In this document: piece by piece, positions 41,162 to 50,111 of the stretch
Position numbering within the stretch: position 1 is the stretch's first letter
Layout: every line of letters starts with the position of its first letter
Source: Pseudomonas botevensis
GTDB taxonomy: Bacteria > Pseudomonadota > Gammaproteobacteria > Pseudomonadales > Pseudomonadaceae
Reading direction: 5' to 3'
NCBI RefSeq assembly: GCF_019145475.1
Contig: NZ_JAHTKI010000001.1
Coordinates: forward strand, 124,001 to 188,000
DNA length: 64,000 nucleotides
The notes under the pieces: model-generated
Seen by the model: only the letters and a program-made list of their open reading frames with translations
Told to the model about the DNA's origin: nothing
The model's database searches: none
Translations under genes and position numbers: made by a program

Positions 41162-42562
41162 TTACATCTGCGTCGCCATCCCCTCCACGTTCATTGCTGC
41201 CTGGCGCAATGCCTCGGAGCGCGTCGGGTGCGGGTGGCAGGTGAGGGCGATGTCCTCGGCCGAGGCGCTGAACTCCATGGCCACGCAGAACTCGCCGATC
41301 ATTTCACTGACGCTCGGCCCGACCAGATGCACGCCGAGGACTTCATCGGTGCGTTCGTCGGCGATGACTTTGGCAAAACCTTCGGTCTCGTGGTTGATCT
41401 TCGCCCGGCTGTTGGCGGTGAACGGGAATTTGCCGACCTTGTAGGCCCGGCCTTCGGCCTTGAGCTGCTCTTCGGTCTTGCCGACGCTGGCCAGTTCCGG
41501 TCGGGTGTAGATCACGTTGGGGATCAGCTCGTAATTGACTTCCCCGGCCTTGCCGACGATCTGCTCGATGCAGGCCATGGCTTCGTCTTCCGCCTTGTGC
41601 GCGAGCATCGGCCCGGACGTGACATCGCCGATGACCCACACGCCGGGCGCTTCGGTGCGATGCTGTTTGTTGGCGAGCATGCCGCGTTTGTCGGTGCTCA
41701 GGCCGACATTCTCCAGCCCCAGGCCCTTTGTGTAAGGCCGGCGACCGATCGCCACCAGCACGTAATCGGCTTCCAGCCGCTCGGCGGCGCCACCGGCGGC
41801 AGGTTCGACGCTCAGTTGCACGCCGCTGGCGGTCGAGGTGGCGCTGGTGACTTTCGAACTCAATTTGAAGGCGATGCCTTGTTTGCTCAGAGAGCGTTGC
41901 AGGGTTTTGCCGGCCTCGCCATCGACGCCTGGGCAGATGCGGTCGAGGTATTCGACCACCGTGACCTGTGCTCCCAGGCGCCGCCAGACCGAACCGAGTT
42001 CGAGGCCGATGACCCCGGCGCCGATCACCACCAGATGCCGGGGCACCTCGTTCAGCGACAGGGCGCCGGTGGAGTCGAGGATGCGTTGGTTGTCGATGTC
42101 CACGCCGGGCAGGGGGGTGGGCTCGGAGCCGGTGGCGATGACAATGTCCTTGGCCGTCAGCTCGATCCGGCTGCCCTGATCGCCGGTCACACTGACCTTG
42201 CCCGGGCCGTCGATGTGGCCCCAGCCCTTGATCCAGTCGACCTTGTTCTTGCGAAACAGAAATTCGATGCCCTTGGTCAGTCCCGCCACGCTTTCGTCTT
42301 TCTGTTTCATCATTTGCGCGAGGTTGAGGGTCGGCTGGACCTCGATACCGAGGTTGGCGAACTCTGTACCCGTGGCCGCTTCGTACAGCTCCGAGGCATG
42401 CAGCAAGGCCTTGGACGGCATGCAGCCAACGTTCAGGCAGGTGCCGCCGAGGGTTGCGCGACCTTCCACGCAAGCGGCCTTGAGGCCCAGCTGACCGGCG
42501 CGGATCGCCGCGTTATAACCGCCCGGGCCACCGCCCAGAATCACCACGTCATAGTTGCTCAT
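41162..42562 (-). CDS. lpdA: Dihydrolipoamide dehydrogenase (stand-alone, LPD-3-like)
   Basis: The E3 flavoprotein that reoxidises dihydrolipoamide with NAD+. The 466 residues include the FAD motif VVILGGGPGGYNAAIRAGQL (6-25), the redox disulfide in GGTCLNVGCMPSK (about 38-50), the NAD motif VVIGAGVIGLELGSVW (about 183-198) and the active-site HPHPTRSE near the C-terminus. It is not next to any 2-oxo acid dehydrogenase or glycine cleavage genes, as for the third lipoamide dehydrogenase (LPD-3) of pseudomonads. It is divergent from the SPFH operon. Confidence 0.93.
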   Translation of the reverse strand: MSNYDVVILGGGPGGYNAAIRAGQLGLKAACVEGRATLGGTCLNVGCMPSKALLHASELYEAATGTEFANLGIEVQPTLNLAQMMKQKDESVAGLTKGIEFLFRKNKVDWIKGWGHIDGPGKVSVTGDQGSRIELTAKDIVIATGSEPTPLPGVDIDNQRILDSTGALSLNEVPRHLVVIGAGVIGLELGSVWRRLGAQVTVVEYLDRICPGVDGEAGKTLQRSLSKQGIAFKLSSKVTSATSTASGVQLSVEPAAGGAAERLEADYVLVAIGRRPYTKGLGLENVGLSTDKRGMLANKQHRTEAPGVWVIGDVTSGPMLAHKAEDEAMACIEQIVGKAGEVNYELIPNVIYTRPELASVGKTEEQLKAEGRAYKVGKFPFTANSRAKINHETEGFAKVIADERTDEVLGVHLVGPSVSEMIGEFCVAMEFSASAEDIALTCHPHPTRSEALRQAAMNVEGMATQM

Positions 42563-42729
42563 GCTCTTGCTCCTGACTGAAGGATGCGGATCGATAACAG
42601 TAGTTCGGAGTAAAAATTATGAGCGTAATATGAGCGTTTCCAGCGATTTCGGTCAAGGCTTCAGGCAAGCGACAGGTTGCATGGCGTTCAGGTTGGGAAA
42701 ATGAGTACAAATATTTCACAGCTTTCGTT

Positions 42730-42744
42730 ATATCGTAACGATAT
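42730..42744. promoter_or_regulatory. Perfect 15-base dyad upstream of the SPFH/P-type ATPase operon
   Basis: ATATCGT-A-ACGATAT lies 33 bases before the start of the first SPFH gene. A -35-like TTCACA (42715-42720) lies just before it, so the dyad would overlap the -10 region. It looks like an operator for a dimeric repressor, but no regulator gene is adjacent and the family cannot be named. Confidence 0.5.
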
Positions 42745-42776
42745 GTGCAGTGAGCCAAGTGTGAGTTCGGGGGGAT

Positions 42777-44738
42777 ATGCAAGTCGATCTGGAGGTTGAT
42801 GGCACGCAAGTGACCGGATTGCCGCGCTTTCAGCAAGCGGCGGCGCAGGGGCGGCGCTTGCGCCGGTTGGCGATTGGCCTTGGCGGGCTGGCGGCAGTCG
42901 GTTGGGTGCTGGCGTTCTTCGTTGGCCTGTTTGCGGCCCAATCCTTGTGGCCGGCGTTGCTGGTCAACCAGAGCGCGGCGTTGCTGGTACTCGCGGCCGG
43001 GCTGCAATCGGCGGGGTGGGTGACGCGCTGGCGGGAGCGGGTGATCCATCCGCCGTTGACGGTCGCTGCCGCGCCGGACGATCAGCCTGCCCCGGACGGT
43101 TGGTACGAACGCCTGCTCGATCGCTTGAGCCAGCGCAGCCTGCATCTGCTTGCGCAGATCGGCGCCGCTACATTGTGGCTGGGTGGTTGGGCGCTGTTGG
43201 TGTTGCTCGGCATCGAGCAGACGTGGAACCTCACCTTGCCGTCGGCGGCTACCGGTTTGTCCGCCACCGTCGGTGCGGCCGTGGCGCTGCTGCTGGCGTT
43301 CGGTTTGCTGGTGCTGGAGCGGCAACTGGCCCAGGAAAACCCGGCGCAATGGCCCGAAGCCGGCGCATTGGCACAACTGACGCGGGTGACGATCATCACG
43401 CTGGTGCTGGGCGCATTGTGTCTGTTGTTTGCCAGTGAAAATGCGGTCTGGCCTGTGCGCCTGGCGGTGCTGATCGGTCTTTTGCCGGGGCTGGTCGCTG
43501 TCGAGTTGCTGCTGCGTGCCTTGCTGTCGCTGTTCAGCCCGCGCCGCGAACAGCTCGAACCGACGTTGCTGGCCCGCAGTTTTGTCGCCGACCTGCTGCG
43601 CTGGCCGCCCCAGCCGCTGCTTGCGTTGCAGCACGAATTACACAACCGTTTCGGCATCGATCTGCGCCAGATCTGGGCCTTCAGTTACATGCGCCGCGCG
43701 TTCTGGCCGGTGCTGGCGCTGGTTGCGGCGGTGGGCTGGTTGCTCACCGGCATCCATGAAATACCCCTACAAAGCCGTGGCATCTACGAGCGTTTCGGCA
43801 AACCGGTGCAGGTGTTCGGTCCGGGTCTGCATGCCGGTCTGCCCTGGCCGCTGGGGCGGGTGCTGAGCGTCGAAAACGGTGTGGTGCACGAGCTGGCGAC
43901 CAGCATTGGAGAAAATCCCGCGCCGCCGCAGCCGGACCCGGCGGAAGGCCCGGCGCCGCTGACCGCCAACCGCTTGTGGGACGCCAGTCACGTCAACGAT
44001 AAATCCCAGGTCATCGCCAGCCGCCGTGGCGATCAGCAGGGCTTGCAGATCGTCAACATGGACGTGCGCTTTGTCTACCGCATCGGCCTCAGCGATCAAG
44101 CGGCGCTCGCCGCCACTTACAACAGCGCCGATGTGCCGACGCTGATTCGCAGCACCGCCAGCCGCATTCTCGTACACGACTTCGCCTCGCGGACCCTCGA
44201 CGGTTTGCTCGGCGAAGACAGGGAAGGGCTGGCCGAAGAAATCGGTCGCGCGGTGCAAGGCGATCTGCAAAAGCTCGACAGCGGCGTGGAAATCCTTGCC
44301 ACCGTGGTCGAAGCGATTCATCCGCCGGCCGGCGCGGCGAATGCCTATCACAGCGTTCAAGCGGCGCAGATCGGCGCGCAGGCATTGATTTCCCGCGAGC
44401 GCGGTGCCGCCGCCGAAGCGAATAATCAGGCACAACTTCAGGCGAGCCTTGTTCAGGATCAGGCCAGCGCCAGTGCCCATGAAATCAACGCCACGGCGCG
44501 CGCGGCGGATCTGAGGTTCAGCGCCGAACAAAAAGCCTATGCCAGCGCCGGCCAGGCGTTCGTGTTGGAGCAATACCTCAGTCAACTCAGCCAGGGTTTG
44601 AGCAAGGCCAGATTGCTGGTGCTCGACCATCGCCTGGGCGGCAGCAGCAATGCGCCGACCATCGACCTGCGTACGTTCACGCTGCCGGCGGACCCCGTGC
44701 CGGCGCGCGCCACCGCTCAACCAGGAGCCACCCATTGA
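42777..44738 (+). CDS. Polytopic membrane protein with C-terminal SPFH domain (HflK-like), SPFH-1
   Basis: A 653-residue protein, far longer than classic HflK (about 400). The first 325 residues hold about seven hydrophobic segments (about 31-52, 58-80, 124-147, 157-180, 204-220, 225-252, 307-325). The SPFH/band-7 domain follows from IHEIPLQSRGIYERFGKPVQ (326-345), then GPGLHAGLPWPLG and the helical region rich in Ala and Gln (about 515-610). HflK/HflC normally wrap the FtsH protease; the extra polytopic half is not part of that family and its role is unknown. It overlaps the next gene by four bases (TTGA). It is commonly annotated HflK-like, but the cognate hflK-hflC pair of pseudomonads lies elsewhere, with hfq-hflX. 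Confidence 0.82.
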   Translation: MQVDLEVDGTQVTGLPRFQQAAAQGRRLRRLAIGLGGLAAVGWVLAFFVGLFAAQSLWPALLVNQSAALLVLAAGLQSAGWVTRWRERVIHPPLTVAAAPDDQPAPDGWYERLLDRLSQRSLHLLAQIGAATLWLGGWALLVLLGIEQTWNLTLPSAATGLSATVGAAVALLLAFGLLVLERQLAQENPAQWPEAGALAQLTRVTIITLVLGALCLLFASENAVWPVRLAVLIGLLPGLVAVELLLRALLSLFSPRREQLEPTLLARSFVADLLRWPPQPLLALQHELHNRFGIDLRQIWAFSYMRRAFWPVLALVAAVGWLLTGIHEIPLQSRGIYERFGKPVQVFGPGLHAGLPWPLGRVLSVENGVVHELATSIGENPAPPQPDPAEGPAPLTANRLWDASHVNDKSQVIASRRGDQQGLQIVNMDVRFVYRIGLSDQAALAATYNSADVPTLIRSTASRILVHDFASRTLDGLLGEDREGLAEEIGRAVQGDLQKLDSGVEILATVVEAIHPPAGAANAYHSVQAAQIGAQALISRERGAAAEANNQAQLQASLVQDQASASAHEINATARAADLRFSAEQKAYASAGQAFVLEQYLSQLSQGLSKARLLVLDHRLGGSSNAPTIDLRTFTLPADPVPARATAQPGATH

Positions 44739-45784
44739 GCCAGTCGCACACTCACGATCACCATGACCACAGCGGCCACGATCATGCTCATGGCGGTGGA
44801 CACCACCATCACGGGCATCATCACCATCACCACCACGGTGCGCCGGAAGAGGCGGGGCCATTCCCCTGGCGGCGGATGGGCTGGGCCGTGTTGCTGGTGG
44901 CCTTTGCCGTCGCGGCGGCGAGCCTGGTGCAGGTGCGCTCCGGTGAGGCCACGGTCATCACCCGTTTCGGCAATCCGTCCCGGGTCTTGCTGGAGCCGGG
45001 TTTGAGCTGGCGCTGGCCGGCGCCGTTCGAAGCGGCGATTCCGGTGGATCTGCGTCTGCGCACGACCTCCAGCGGCTTGCAGGACGTCGGCACCCGCGAC
45101 GGTTTGCGCATCATCGTGCAGGCATACGTGGCGTGGCAGGTGCAGGGCGATCCGGACAACGTGCAGCGCTTCATGCGCGCGGTACAGAACCAGCCGGATG
45201 AAGCGGCGCGGCAGATTCGCACCTTTGTCGGTTCGGCGCTGGAAACCACGGCCGCCAGTTTTGATCTGGCGAACCTGGTGAACACCGATGCCAGTCAGGT
45301 TCACATCGCCGATTTCGAAGCGCAGTTGCGCCAGCAGATCGATCAGCAGTTGCTCGCCACTTATGGCGTGCGTGTGGTGCAGGTCGGTATCGAACGCTTG
45401 ACCCTGCCTTCGGTGACGCTGACGGCGACGGTCGATCGTATGCGCGCCGAGCGTGAAACCATTGCCACTGAACGTACCGCCATCGGCAAGCGTGAGGCGG
45501 CGCAGATCCGTTCCGCCGCCGAACGCGATGCGCGAATCGTGCAGGCCGATGCCACGGTGAAAGCGGCGGAAATCGAGGCGCAATCGCGAGTCGAAGCGGC
45601 GCAGATTTATGGTCGCGCTTACGCGGGTTCGCCGCAGCTGTATAACCTGCTGCGCTCGCTGGACACCCTCGGCACCATCGTTTCGCCGGACACCAAACTG
45701 ATTCTGCGCACCGACGCCGCACCGTTCCGCGTGCTGGTGGACGGTCCGCCGAATCTTGACGGTAAAAGTGGAACACAGCCATGA
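44735..45784 (+). CDS. SPFH-domain membrane protein with His-rich N-terminus, SPFH-2
   Basis: A 349-residue single-pass SPFH protein. Nineteen of the first 34 residues are His, mixed with Asp and Gly (HDHHDHSGHDHAHGGG, then a run of seven His at 28-34), facing the cytoplasm before the membrane helix at about 48-67. The SPFH domain runs from about 68 (SGEATVITRFGNPSRVLLEP) to about 290, followed by a helical region. The start is a TTG sharing TTGA with SPFH-1. Such His/Asp tails bind Zn, Ni or Co in metal transporters and chaperones, so metal buffering or sensing for the P-type ATPase two genes downstream is suggested (inference). Codons alternate CAC and CAT, so it is not a simple slippage product. 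Confidence 0.85.
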   Translation: MSQSHTHDHHDHSGHDHAHGGGHHHHGHHHHHHHGAPEEAGPFPWRRMGWAVLLVAFAVAAASLVQVRSGEATVITRFGNPSRVLLEPGLSWRWPAPFEAAIPVDLRLRTTSSGLQDVGTRDGLRIIVQAYVAWQVQGDPDNVQRFMRAVQNQPDEAARQIRTFVGSALETTAASFDLANLVNTDASQVHIADFEAQLRQQIDQQLLATYGVRVVQVGIERLTLPSVTLTATVDRMRAERETIATERTAIGKREAAQIRSAAERDARIVQADATVKAAEIEAQSRVEAAQIYGRAYAGSPQLYNLLRSLDTLGTIVSPDTKLILRTDAAPFRVLVDGPPNLDGKSGTQP

Positions 45785-46842
45785 GCGAAGAAGTTCCACG
45801 TGGAACACAAACGTTGAACAGTGCGTGGATTCAGGCTGGACGCCTGGCGTTTTTCGCACTCTACGGTGTGACAGTACTGGCAGCGTTGGCCTGGGCGTTT
45901 TCCAACGTTAGGCAGATTGATCCGCAGAATCGCGCGGTGGTTTTGCACTTTGGAGCGTTGGAGCGCATTCAAAATGCCGGCCTGTTGCTGGCGTGGCCGC
46001 AGCCGTTCGAACAGGTGGTGTTACTGCCGGCGGCGGATCGGGTGATCGAGCGGCGGGTGGAAAACCTGCTGCGCAGCGGTGCTGCCGTGCAGGCCGATCG
46101 CGTCGCGACATTCGCCACGCCGTTGAGCGATGCACTGGCCGGCTCCGGCTATCTGCTCACCGGTGACGCCGGGGTTGTGCAACTGGATGTGCGGGTGTTC
46201 TACAAGGTCATCGATCCGTATGACTTCGTGCTGCAAGGCGATCACGTTTTGCCGGCACTGGATCGACTGGTGACCCGCAGCGCGGTGGCCCTGACCGCCG
46301 CGCGGGATCTGGACACGATCCTGGTAGCACGCCCGGAATTGATCGGCTCGGACAACCAGGCTGCCGAGCGCCGGGAGCGGCTGCGTGGTGATCTGGTTCA
46401 GGGTATCAATCAGCGACTGGCCGAATTGAAGGCGAGCGGGCAGGGCATCGGCATCGAAGTGGCGCGGGTCGATGTGCAATCGAGTTTGCCGGAGCCGGCC
46501 ATCAGCGCGTTCAACGCAGTGCTGACCGCCAGTCAGCAAGCCGACAAGACGGTCGCCAACGCCCGCACCGACGCGGAAAAACTCACTCAGTCCGCCAACG
46601 AACAGGCTGACCGTACCGTGCAAGTCGCCCATGCCCAGGCCGGTGAGCGACTGGCGAAAGCGTCTGCCGATACCGCAACCGTTCTGGGCCTGGCCAAGGC
46701 CCAGAAACAAGGCACTGACCCGCAAATGTTGTTGCGCCTGTATCGCGAGCGGATGCCGAAGATTCTCGGCCAGGCCGGTTCCGTGACCACGGTCGACCCG
46801 AAAGACGATTCCCGCCTGATCATTCAGGGAGCCAGTAAATGA
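45781..46842 (+). CDS. SPFH-domain membrane protein (HflC-like), SPFH-3
   Basis: A 353-residue single-pass SPFH protein with a membrane helix at about 20-41 and the band-7 domain from VRQIDPQNRAVVLHFGALER (about 43-62). A long Ala/Gln/Glu/Lys helix (about 245-310) matches the assembly region of HflC-type proteins. It shares ATGA with both neighbours. A parS-like palindrome is embedded in codons 4-9. Together with the two preceding genes it could form a heteromeric SPFH cage or ring in the inner membrane. Confidence 0.83.
   Translation: MSEEVPRGTQTLNSAWIQAGRLAFFALYGVTVLAALAWAFSNVRQIDPQNRAVVLHFGALERIQNAGLLLAWPQPFEQVVLLPAADRVIERRVENLLRSGAAVQADRVATFATPLSDALAGSGYLLTGDAGVVQLDVRVFYKVIDPYDFVLQGDHVLPALDRLVTRSAVALTAARDLDTILVARPELIGSDNQAAERRERLRGDLVQGINQRLAELKASGQGIGIEVARVDVQSSLPEPAISAFNAVLTASQQADKTVANARTDAEKLTQSANEQADRTVQVAHAQAGERLAKASADTATVLGLAKAQKQGTDPQMLLRLYRERMPKILGQAGSVTTVDPKDDSRLIIQGASK
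45792..45807. promoter_or_regulatory. parS-like ParB-binding site in the SPFH-3 gene
   Basis: AGTTCCACGTGGAACA contains the perfect 14-bp palindrome GTTCCACGTGGAAC and matches the bacterial parS 16-mer TGTTCCACGTGGAACA at 15 positions. ParB is encoded at 5017-5889. It lies about 44 kb from the mnmG-proximal origin region, farther than the core cluster of parS sites usually is. Confidence 0.8.
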
Positions 46843-48746
46843 CTGCGACTACCGCCGCTCCGAGCCTGTTGTCCTCGGCCGAACAACGCCGCGCCGCGCG
46901 CCAATTGACCCTGGCGATGCTTGCCCTCGGTCTGCTCGGTCTGGGTCTGATCTGGCGCTGGTTGCTGCCGGAGCAGACCGGTGTCAGCCAGTTACTGCTC
47001 GGTTTCGCGTCCTTGCTGGTCGCGGTTCCGGTGATGCGTTCGGCGTGGTTCAGCCTGCGTTACCCGAGCCTGCACGGGATCACCGACCAGTTGATCGCCC
47101 TGGCGATGCTCGGTGCCTGGGCCACCGGCGATCTGCTCACGGCGGCGCTGTTGCCGATCATCATGATCTTCGGCCATGTGCTGGAAGAGCGCAGCGTGAT
47201 CGGTTCCCAGGAAGCGATTCATGCGCTTGGCCAACTGACCCGCAGCCATGCGCGCAAGGTTCAGGCGGACGGCACGATCATCGAGGTCGATAACGGCACG
47301 CTCAAGGCGGGCGATACGGTGGAGGTTCGCGCGGGCGACCGGATACCGGCAGACGGTCGGGTGTTGGCCGGCCAGGCCAGTCTGGATACTGCGTCGATCA
47401 CCGGTGAGTCGGTGCCGGTGGAGGCGGGTGTCGGCATGCCGGTGTTCGGTGGGGCGATCAACCTCGACGGCCTGCTGCGCATCGAGGTAACGCGAACCGG
47501 CGACCAGTCGACCCTCGGCAAAGTCATCGCGCTGATGCAAAACGCTGAGCGCTCGAAACCGCCGATCACCCGTTTGCTCGAGCGCTATGCCGGCAGCTAC
47601 ATGGTGCTGGTGTTGCTGCTGGCGGCGGTGACCTGGTTCATCACCAACGACGCGCAGGCGATGCTCGCCGTTCTGGTGGCGGCGTGTCCTTGCGCATTGG
47701 TGTTGTCGGCGCCGGCCACGGCGATTGCCGGGGTCGCGGTGGCGGCGCGCCACGGGATCCTGATCCGCAGTTCGGCGTTCCTTGAAGAGTTGGCGGACCT
47801 CACCTCGCTGGTGGTGGACAAGACCGGCACCCTGACTTACGGCACATTGCGTTTGCAGTCGATCGACAGCCCGCAGGTGGATCACACCTCGGTGATGGCA
47901 TTGGCCGCCAGCCTGGGGGCGGCGAGCAGCCACCCGGTCAGTCGCGCCTTGGCGGGGCTGGTCGGCTCGGAAGATGTCCTGGCCTTGACCGACATTCATG
48001 AACGCCAGGGCCTCGGCGTAGTGGCAATGACCGCTGACGGCGAAGCGGCGCTCGGGCGTCCGGAGTTGTTTGCCCAACTCGGGATCAGCACCTCGGCCGT
48101 TCCCGACCACGATGGCCCGATTGCCGGGCTGGCGCTGAACGGTAAATTTCTCGCCTGGTTGTTGTTGGCCGACAGCGTCAAACCCGAAGCGCGTTTTGCG
48201 TTGGGGGAGTTGCGCGAATTGGGCCTGGGGCGCCAGTTGCTGTTGACCGGCGACCGCCAGAGCGTCGCGCAGACGCTGGCGCGGGATGTCGGTCTGCACG
48301 AAGTCGAAGCCCAGGCGCTGCCTGAAGACAAGCTCAATCGCGTGCTCAAGGAGATCGACAACGGTTTCCGGCCGATGGTGGTGGGCGACGGCATCAACGA
48401 TTCCCTGGCGCTCAAGGCCGGGGTGGTCGGGGTCGCGATGGGGGCGGGCGGCGCGGACATTGCCCTGGCGTCCGCCGACATCGTGCTGATCGGCAGCGAC
48501 CTGCGTCGGCTCGGCACCTGCGTACGCCTCAGTCGTCAATGTCGGCGCACCTTGCAGGTGAACGTGATCATCGGCCTGGGCTGGACGCTGGCGATCGTGG
48601 TATTCGCCGCGTTCGGCTGGCTCGGTGCCGCCGGAGCAATGATTGCGGCCCTGCTGCATAACCTCAGCACGCTGCTGGTGCTGGGCAACGCCGGGCGGTT
48701 GCTGCGCTTTCAGGAGCCGCTGCTCAAGCTGAAAGAGCCGGATTGA
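46839..48746 (+). CDS. Heavy-metal-type (P1B-like) P-type ATPase without N-terminal metal-binding domain
   Basis: A 635-residue cation pump. It has TGES (188-191, actuator), the transmembrane CPC motif (Cys283-Pro-Cys285), the phosphorylation motif DKTGTLT (Asp327), the P1B hallmark His-Pro (365-366) and GDGIND (516-521). No HMA domain or CXXC motif precedes the first membrane helix, and total length is about 100 below ZntA/CadA. In the last helix ZntA-type pumps have an Asp; here the sequence is LLHNLSTLLVLGNAGRLL (His607, Asn608, Ser610, Thr611), neither the Zn/Cd nor the Cu signature, so the ion is uncertain. It is the last gene of the SPFH operon and shares ATGA with SPFH-3. The His-rich tail of SPFH-2 may supply the missing metal-binding function (inference). 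Confidence 0.88.
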   Translation: MTATTAAPSLLSSAEQRRAARQLTLAMLALGLLGLGLIWRWLLPEQTGVSQLLLGFASLLVAVPVMRSAWFSLRYPSLHGITDQLIALAMLGAWATGDLLTAALLPIIMIFGHVLEERSVIGSQEAIHALGQLTRSHARKVQADGTIIEVDNGTLKAGDTVEVRAGDRIPADGRVLAGQASLDTASITGESVPVEAGVGMPVFGGAINLDGLLRIEVTRTGDQSTLGKVIALMQNAERSKPPITRLLERYAGSYMVLVLLLAAVTWFITNDAQAMLAVLVAACPCALVLSAPATAIAGVAVAARHGILIRSSAFLEELADLTSLVVDKTGTLTYGTLRLQSIDSPQVDHTSVMALAASLGAASSHPVSRALAGLVGSEDVLALTDIHERQGLGVVAMTADGEAALGRPELFAQLGISTSAVPDHDGPIAGLALNGKFLAWLLLADSVKPEARFALGELRELGLGRQLLLTGDRQSVAQTLARDVGLHEVEAQALPEDKLNRVLKEIDNGFRPMVVGDGINDSLALKAGVVGVAMGAGGADIALASADIVLIGSDLRRLGTCVRLSRQCRRTLQVNVIIGLGWTLAIVVFAAFGWLGAAGAMIAALLHNLSTLLVLGNAGRLLRFQEPLLKLKEPD

Positions 48747-48923
48747 TCATTTTTCGAACTGTGCGCCCACTTCGCAGTCCTCTGAGAAGGCGCACCGTGA
48801 CGAGGATGACGATGCGGTTCAGAGCCACCCGGCTCATAGGCGGCGACTATCAAATCGATAGCCTGCTATTTTTCAAGGATGGTCTACCCTCAGATCAGAC
48901 GTCTGAAACCAGGGGGATATTCC

Positions 48924-50111
48924 ATGCTCGCGCAACTTCCACCGGCCTTACAGAATCTGCAGCTGCCGCTTCGCCTGCGACTCTGGGACGGCCATGAATT
49001 CGATCTCGGGCCGGAGCCCAGCGTTACCATCGTGGTCAAGGATCCACAGATGGTGGCTCAGCTCACCCATCCAAGTCTTGATGCGCTGGGGGGCGCATTC
49101 GTCGAGGGCAAAGTCGAACTGGAAGGTTCGATCAGCGAAGTCATCCGGGTCTGCGATGAATTGAGCACCGCGCTGCTCGAGGAAGATGAAGACAGCCAGC
49201 CGGTGCGAACGCTGCACGACAAGGCGACTGATGCCAAGGCGATTTCCTATCACTACGACCTGTCCAACGAGTTCTACCAGCTATGGCTGGACAGCAACAT
49301 GGTGTATTCCTGTGCGTATTTCGAGACCGGCAGTGAGTCTCTCGAGCAGGCTCAGGAAGCCAAGTTCCGCCATCTGTGTCGCAAGCTGCGCCTGCAGCCT
49401 GGTGAATACCTGCTGGATGTCGGCTGCGGTTGGGGTGGATTGGCCCGCTTCGCTGCGCGCGAGTTTGGCGCCAAAGTGTTTGGCATCACTCTGAGCAAGG
49501 AGCAACTGGCGCTGGCCCGGGAACGGGTGAAAACCGAAGGCCTGGAAAATCAGGTCGAACTGCAACTGCTCGACTATCGCGATCTGCCGCAAGACGGTCG
49601 GTTCGACAAAGTGGTGAGCGTCGGCATGTTCGAGCACGTCGGCCACGCCAACCTCCCCGAATACACCCGGATTCTGTTCGGTGCGGTGAAGGACGGCGGG
49701 CTGGTCATGAATCACGGCATCACCGCCAAGCACACCGATGGCCGCCCGGTGGGACGCGGCGCCGGGGATTTCATCGAGAAGTACGTGTTCCCCAACGGTG
49801 AGTTGCCGCACCTGTCGATGATTTCGGCGGCCATCAGTGAAGCGGGTCTGGAAATCGTCGACGTCGAGAGCTTGCGCCTGCATTACGCGCGCACGCTCGA
49901 TCATTGGAGCGAACGGCTTGAAGATAACCTCGAAGCCGCCGGGAAAATGGTTCCGGAACAGGCACTGCGCATCTGGCGCCTGTACCTGGCCGGTTGCGCC
50001 TACGCGTTTGCCCACGGCTGGATCAATCTGCACCAGATCCTCGCGGTGAAAGCCCATCCGGATGGCAGCCATGAACTGCCGTGGACTCGCGACGACATCT
50101 ACAACCCTTAG
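48924..50111 (+). CDS. Cyclopropane-fatty-acyl-phospholipid synthase family protein
   Basis: A 395-residue SAM-dependent enzyme of the Cfa family, which adds a methylene bridge to unsaturated acyl chains of membrane phospholipids. Key blocks are [20 protein letters not shown] (about 108-127), [20 protein letters not shown] (about 164-183) and [17 protein letters not shown] (about 227-243). ATG at 48924 follows AGGGGGAT; the frame is open 15 codons upstream but with no ribosome binding site. P. aeruginosa has an orthologue near glmS (PA5546) in addition to its main cfa genes. Its stop overlaps the stop of the convergent cls gene. Confidence 0.9.
   Translation: MLAQLPPALQNLQLPLRLRLWDGHEFDLGPEPSVTIVVKDPQMVAQLTHPSLDALGGAFVEGKVELEGSISEVIRVCDELSTALLEEDEDSQPVRTLHDKATDAKAISYHYDLSNEFYQLWLDSNMVYSCAYFETGSESLEQAQEAKFRHLCRKLRLQPGEYLLDVGCGWGGLARFAAREFGAKVFGITLSKEQLALARERVKTEGLENQVELQLLDYRDLPQDGRFDKVVSVGMFEHVGHANLPEYTRILFGAVKDGGLVMNHGITAKHTDGRPVGRGAGDFIEKYVFPNGELPHLSMISAAISEAGLEIVDVESLRLHYARTLDHWSERLEDNLEAAGKMVPEQALRIWRLYLAGCAYAFAHGWINLHQILAVKAHPDGSHELPWTRDDIYNP

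Noticed and set aside
44735-44839. The His run of SPFH-2 as a vector-derived His tag or sequencing artefact
   Set aside because: His residues are spread through 34 positions with Asp and Gly, use mixed CAC/CAT codons and lie in a normally overlapping gene start, so it is natural.
42777-46842. The SPFH genes as the housekeeping hflK-hflC pair
   Set aside because: Housekeeping hflKC in pseudomonads lies in the hfq-hflX region; here there are three genes, one with seven extra membrane helices, and a P-type ATPase.
48847-48861. CTATCAAATCGATAG upstream of the Cfa-like gene as an operator related to the SPFH-operon dyad
   Set aside because: The arms are only 5 bases with a 5-base spacer and the sequence differs from ATATCGTAACGATAT; too weak to call.
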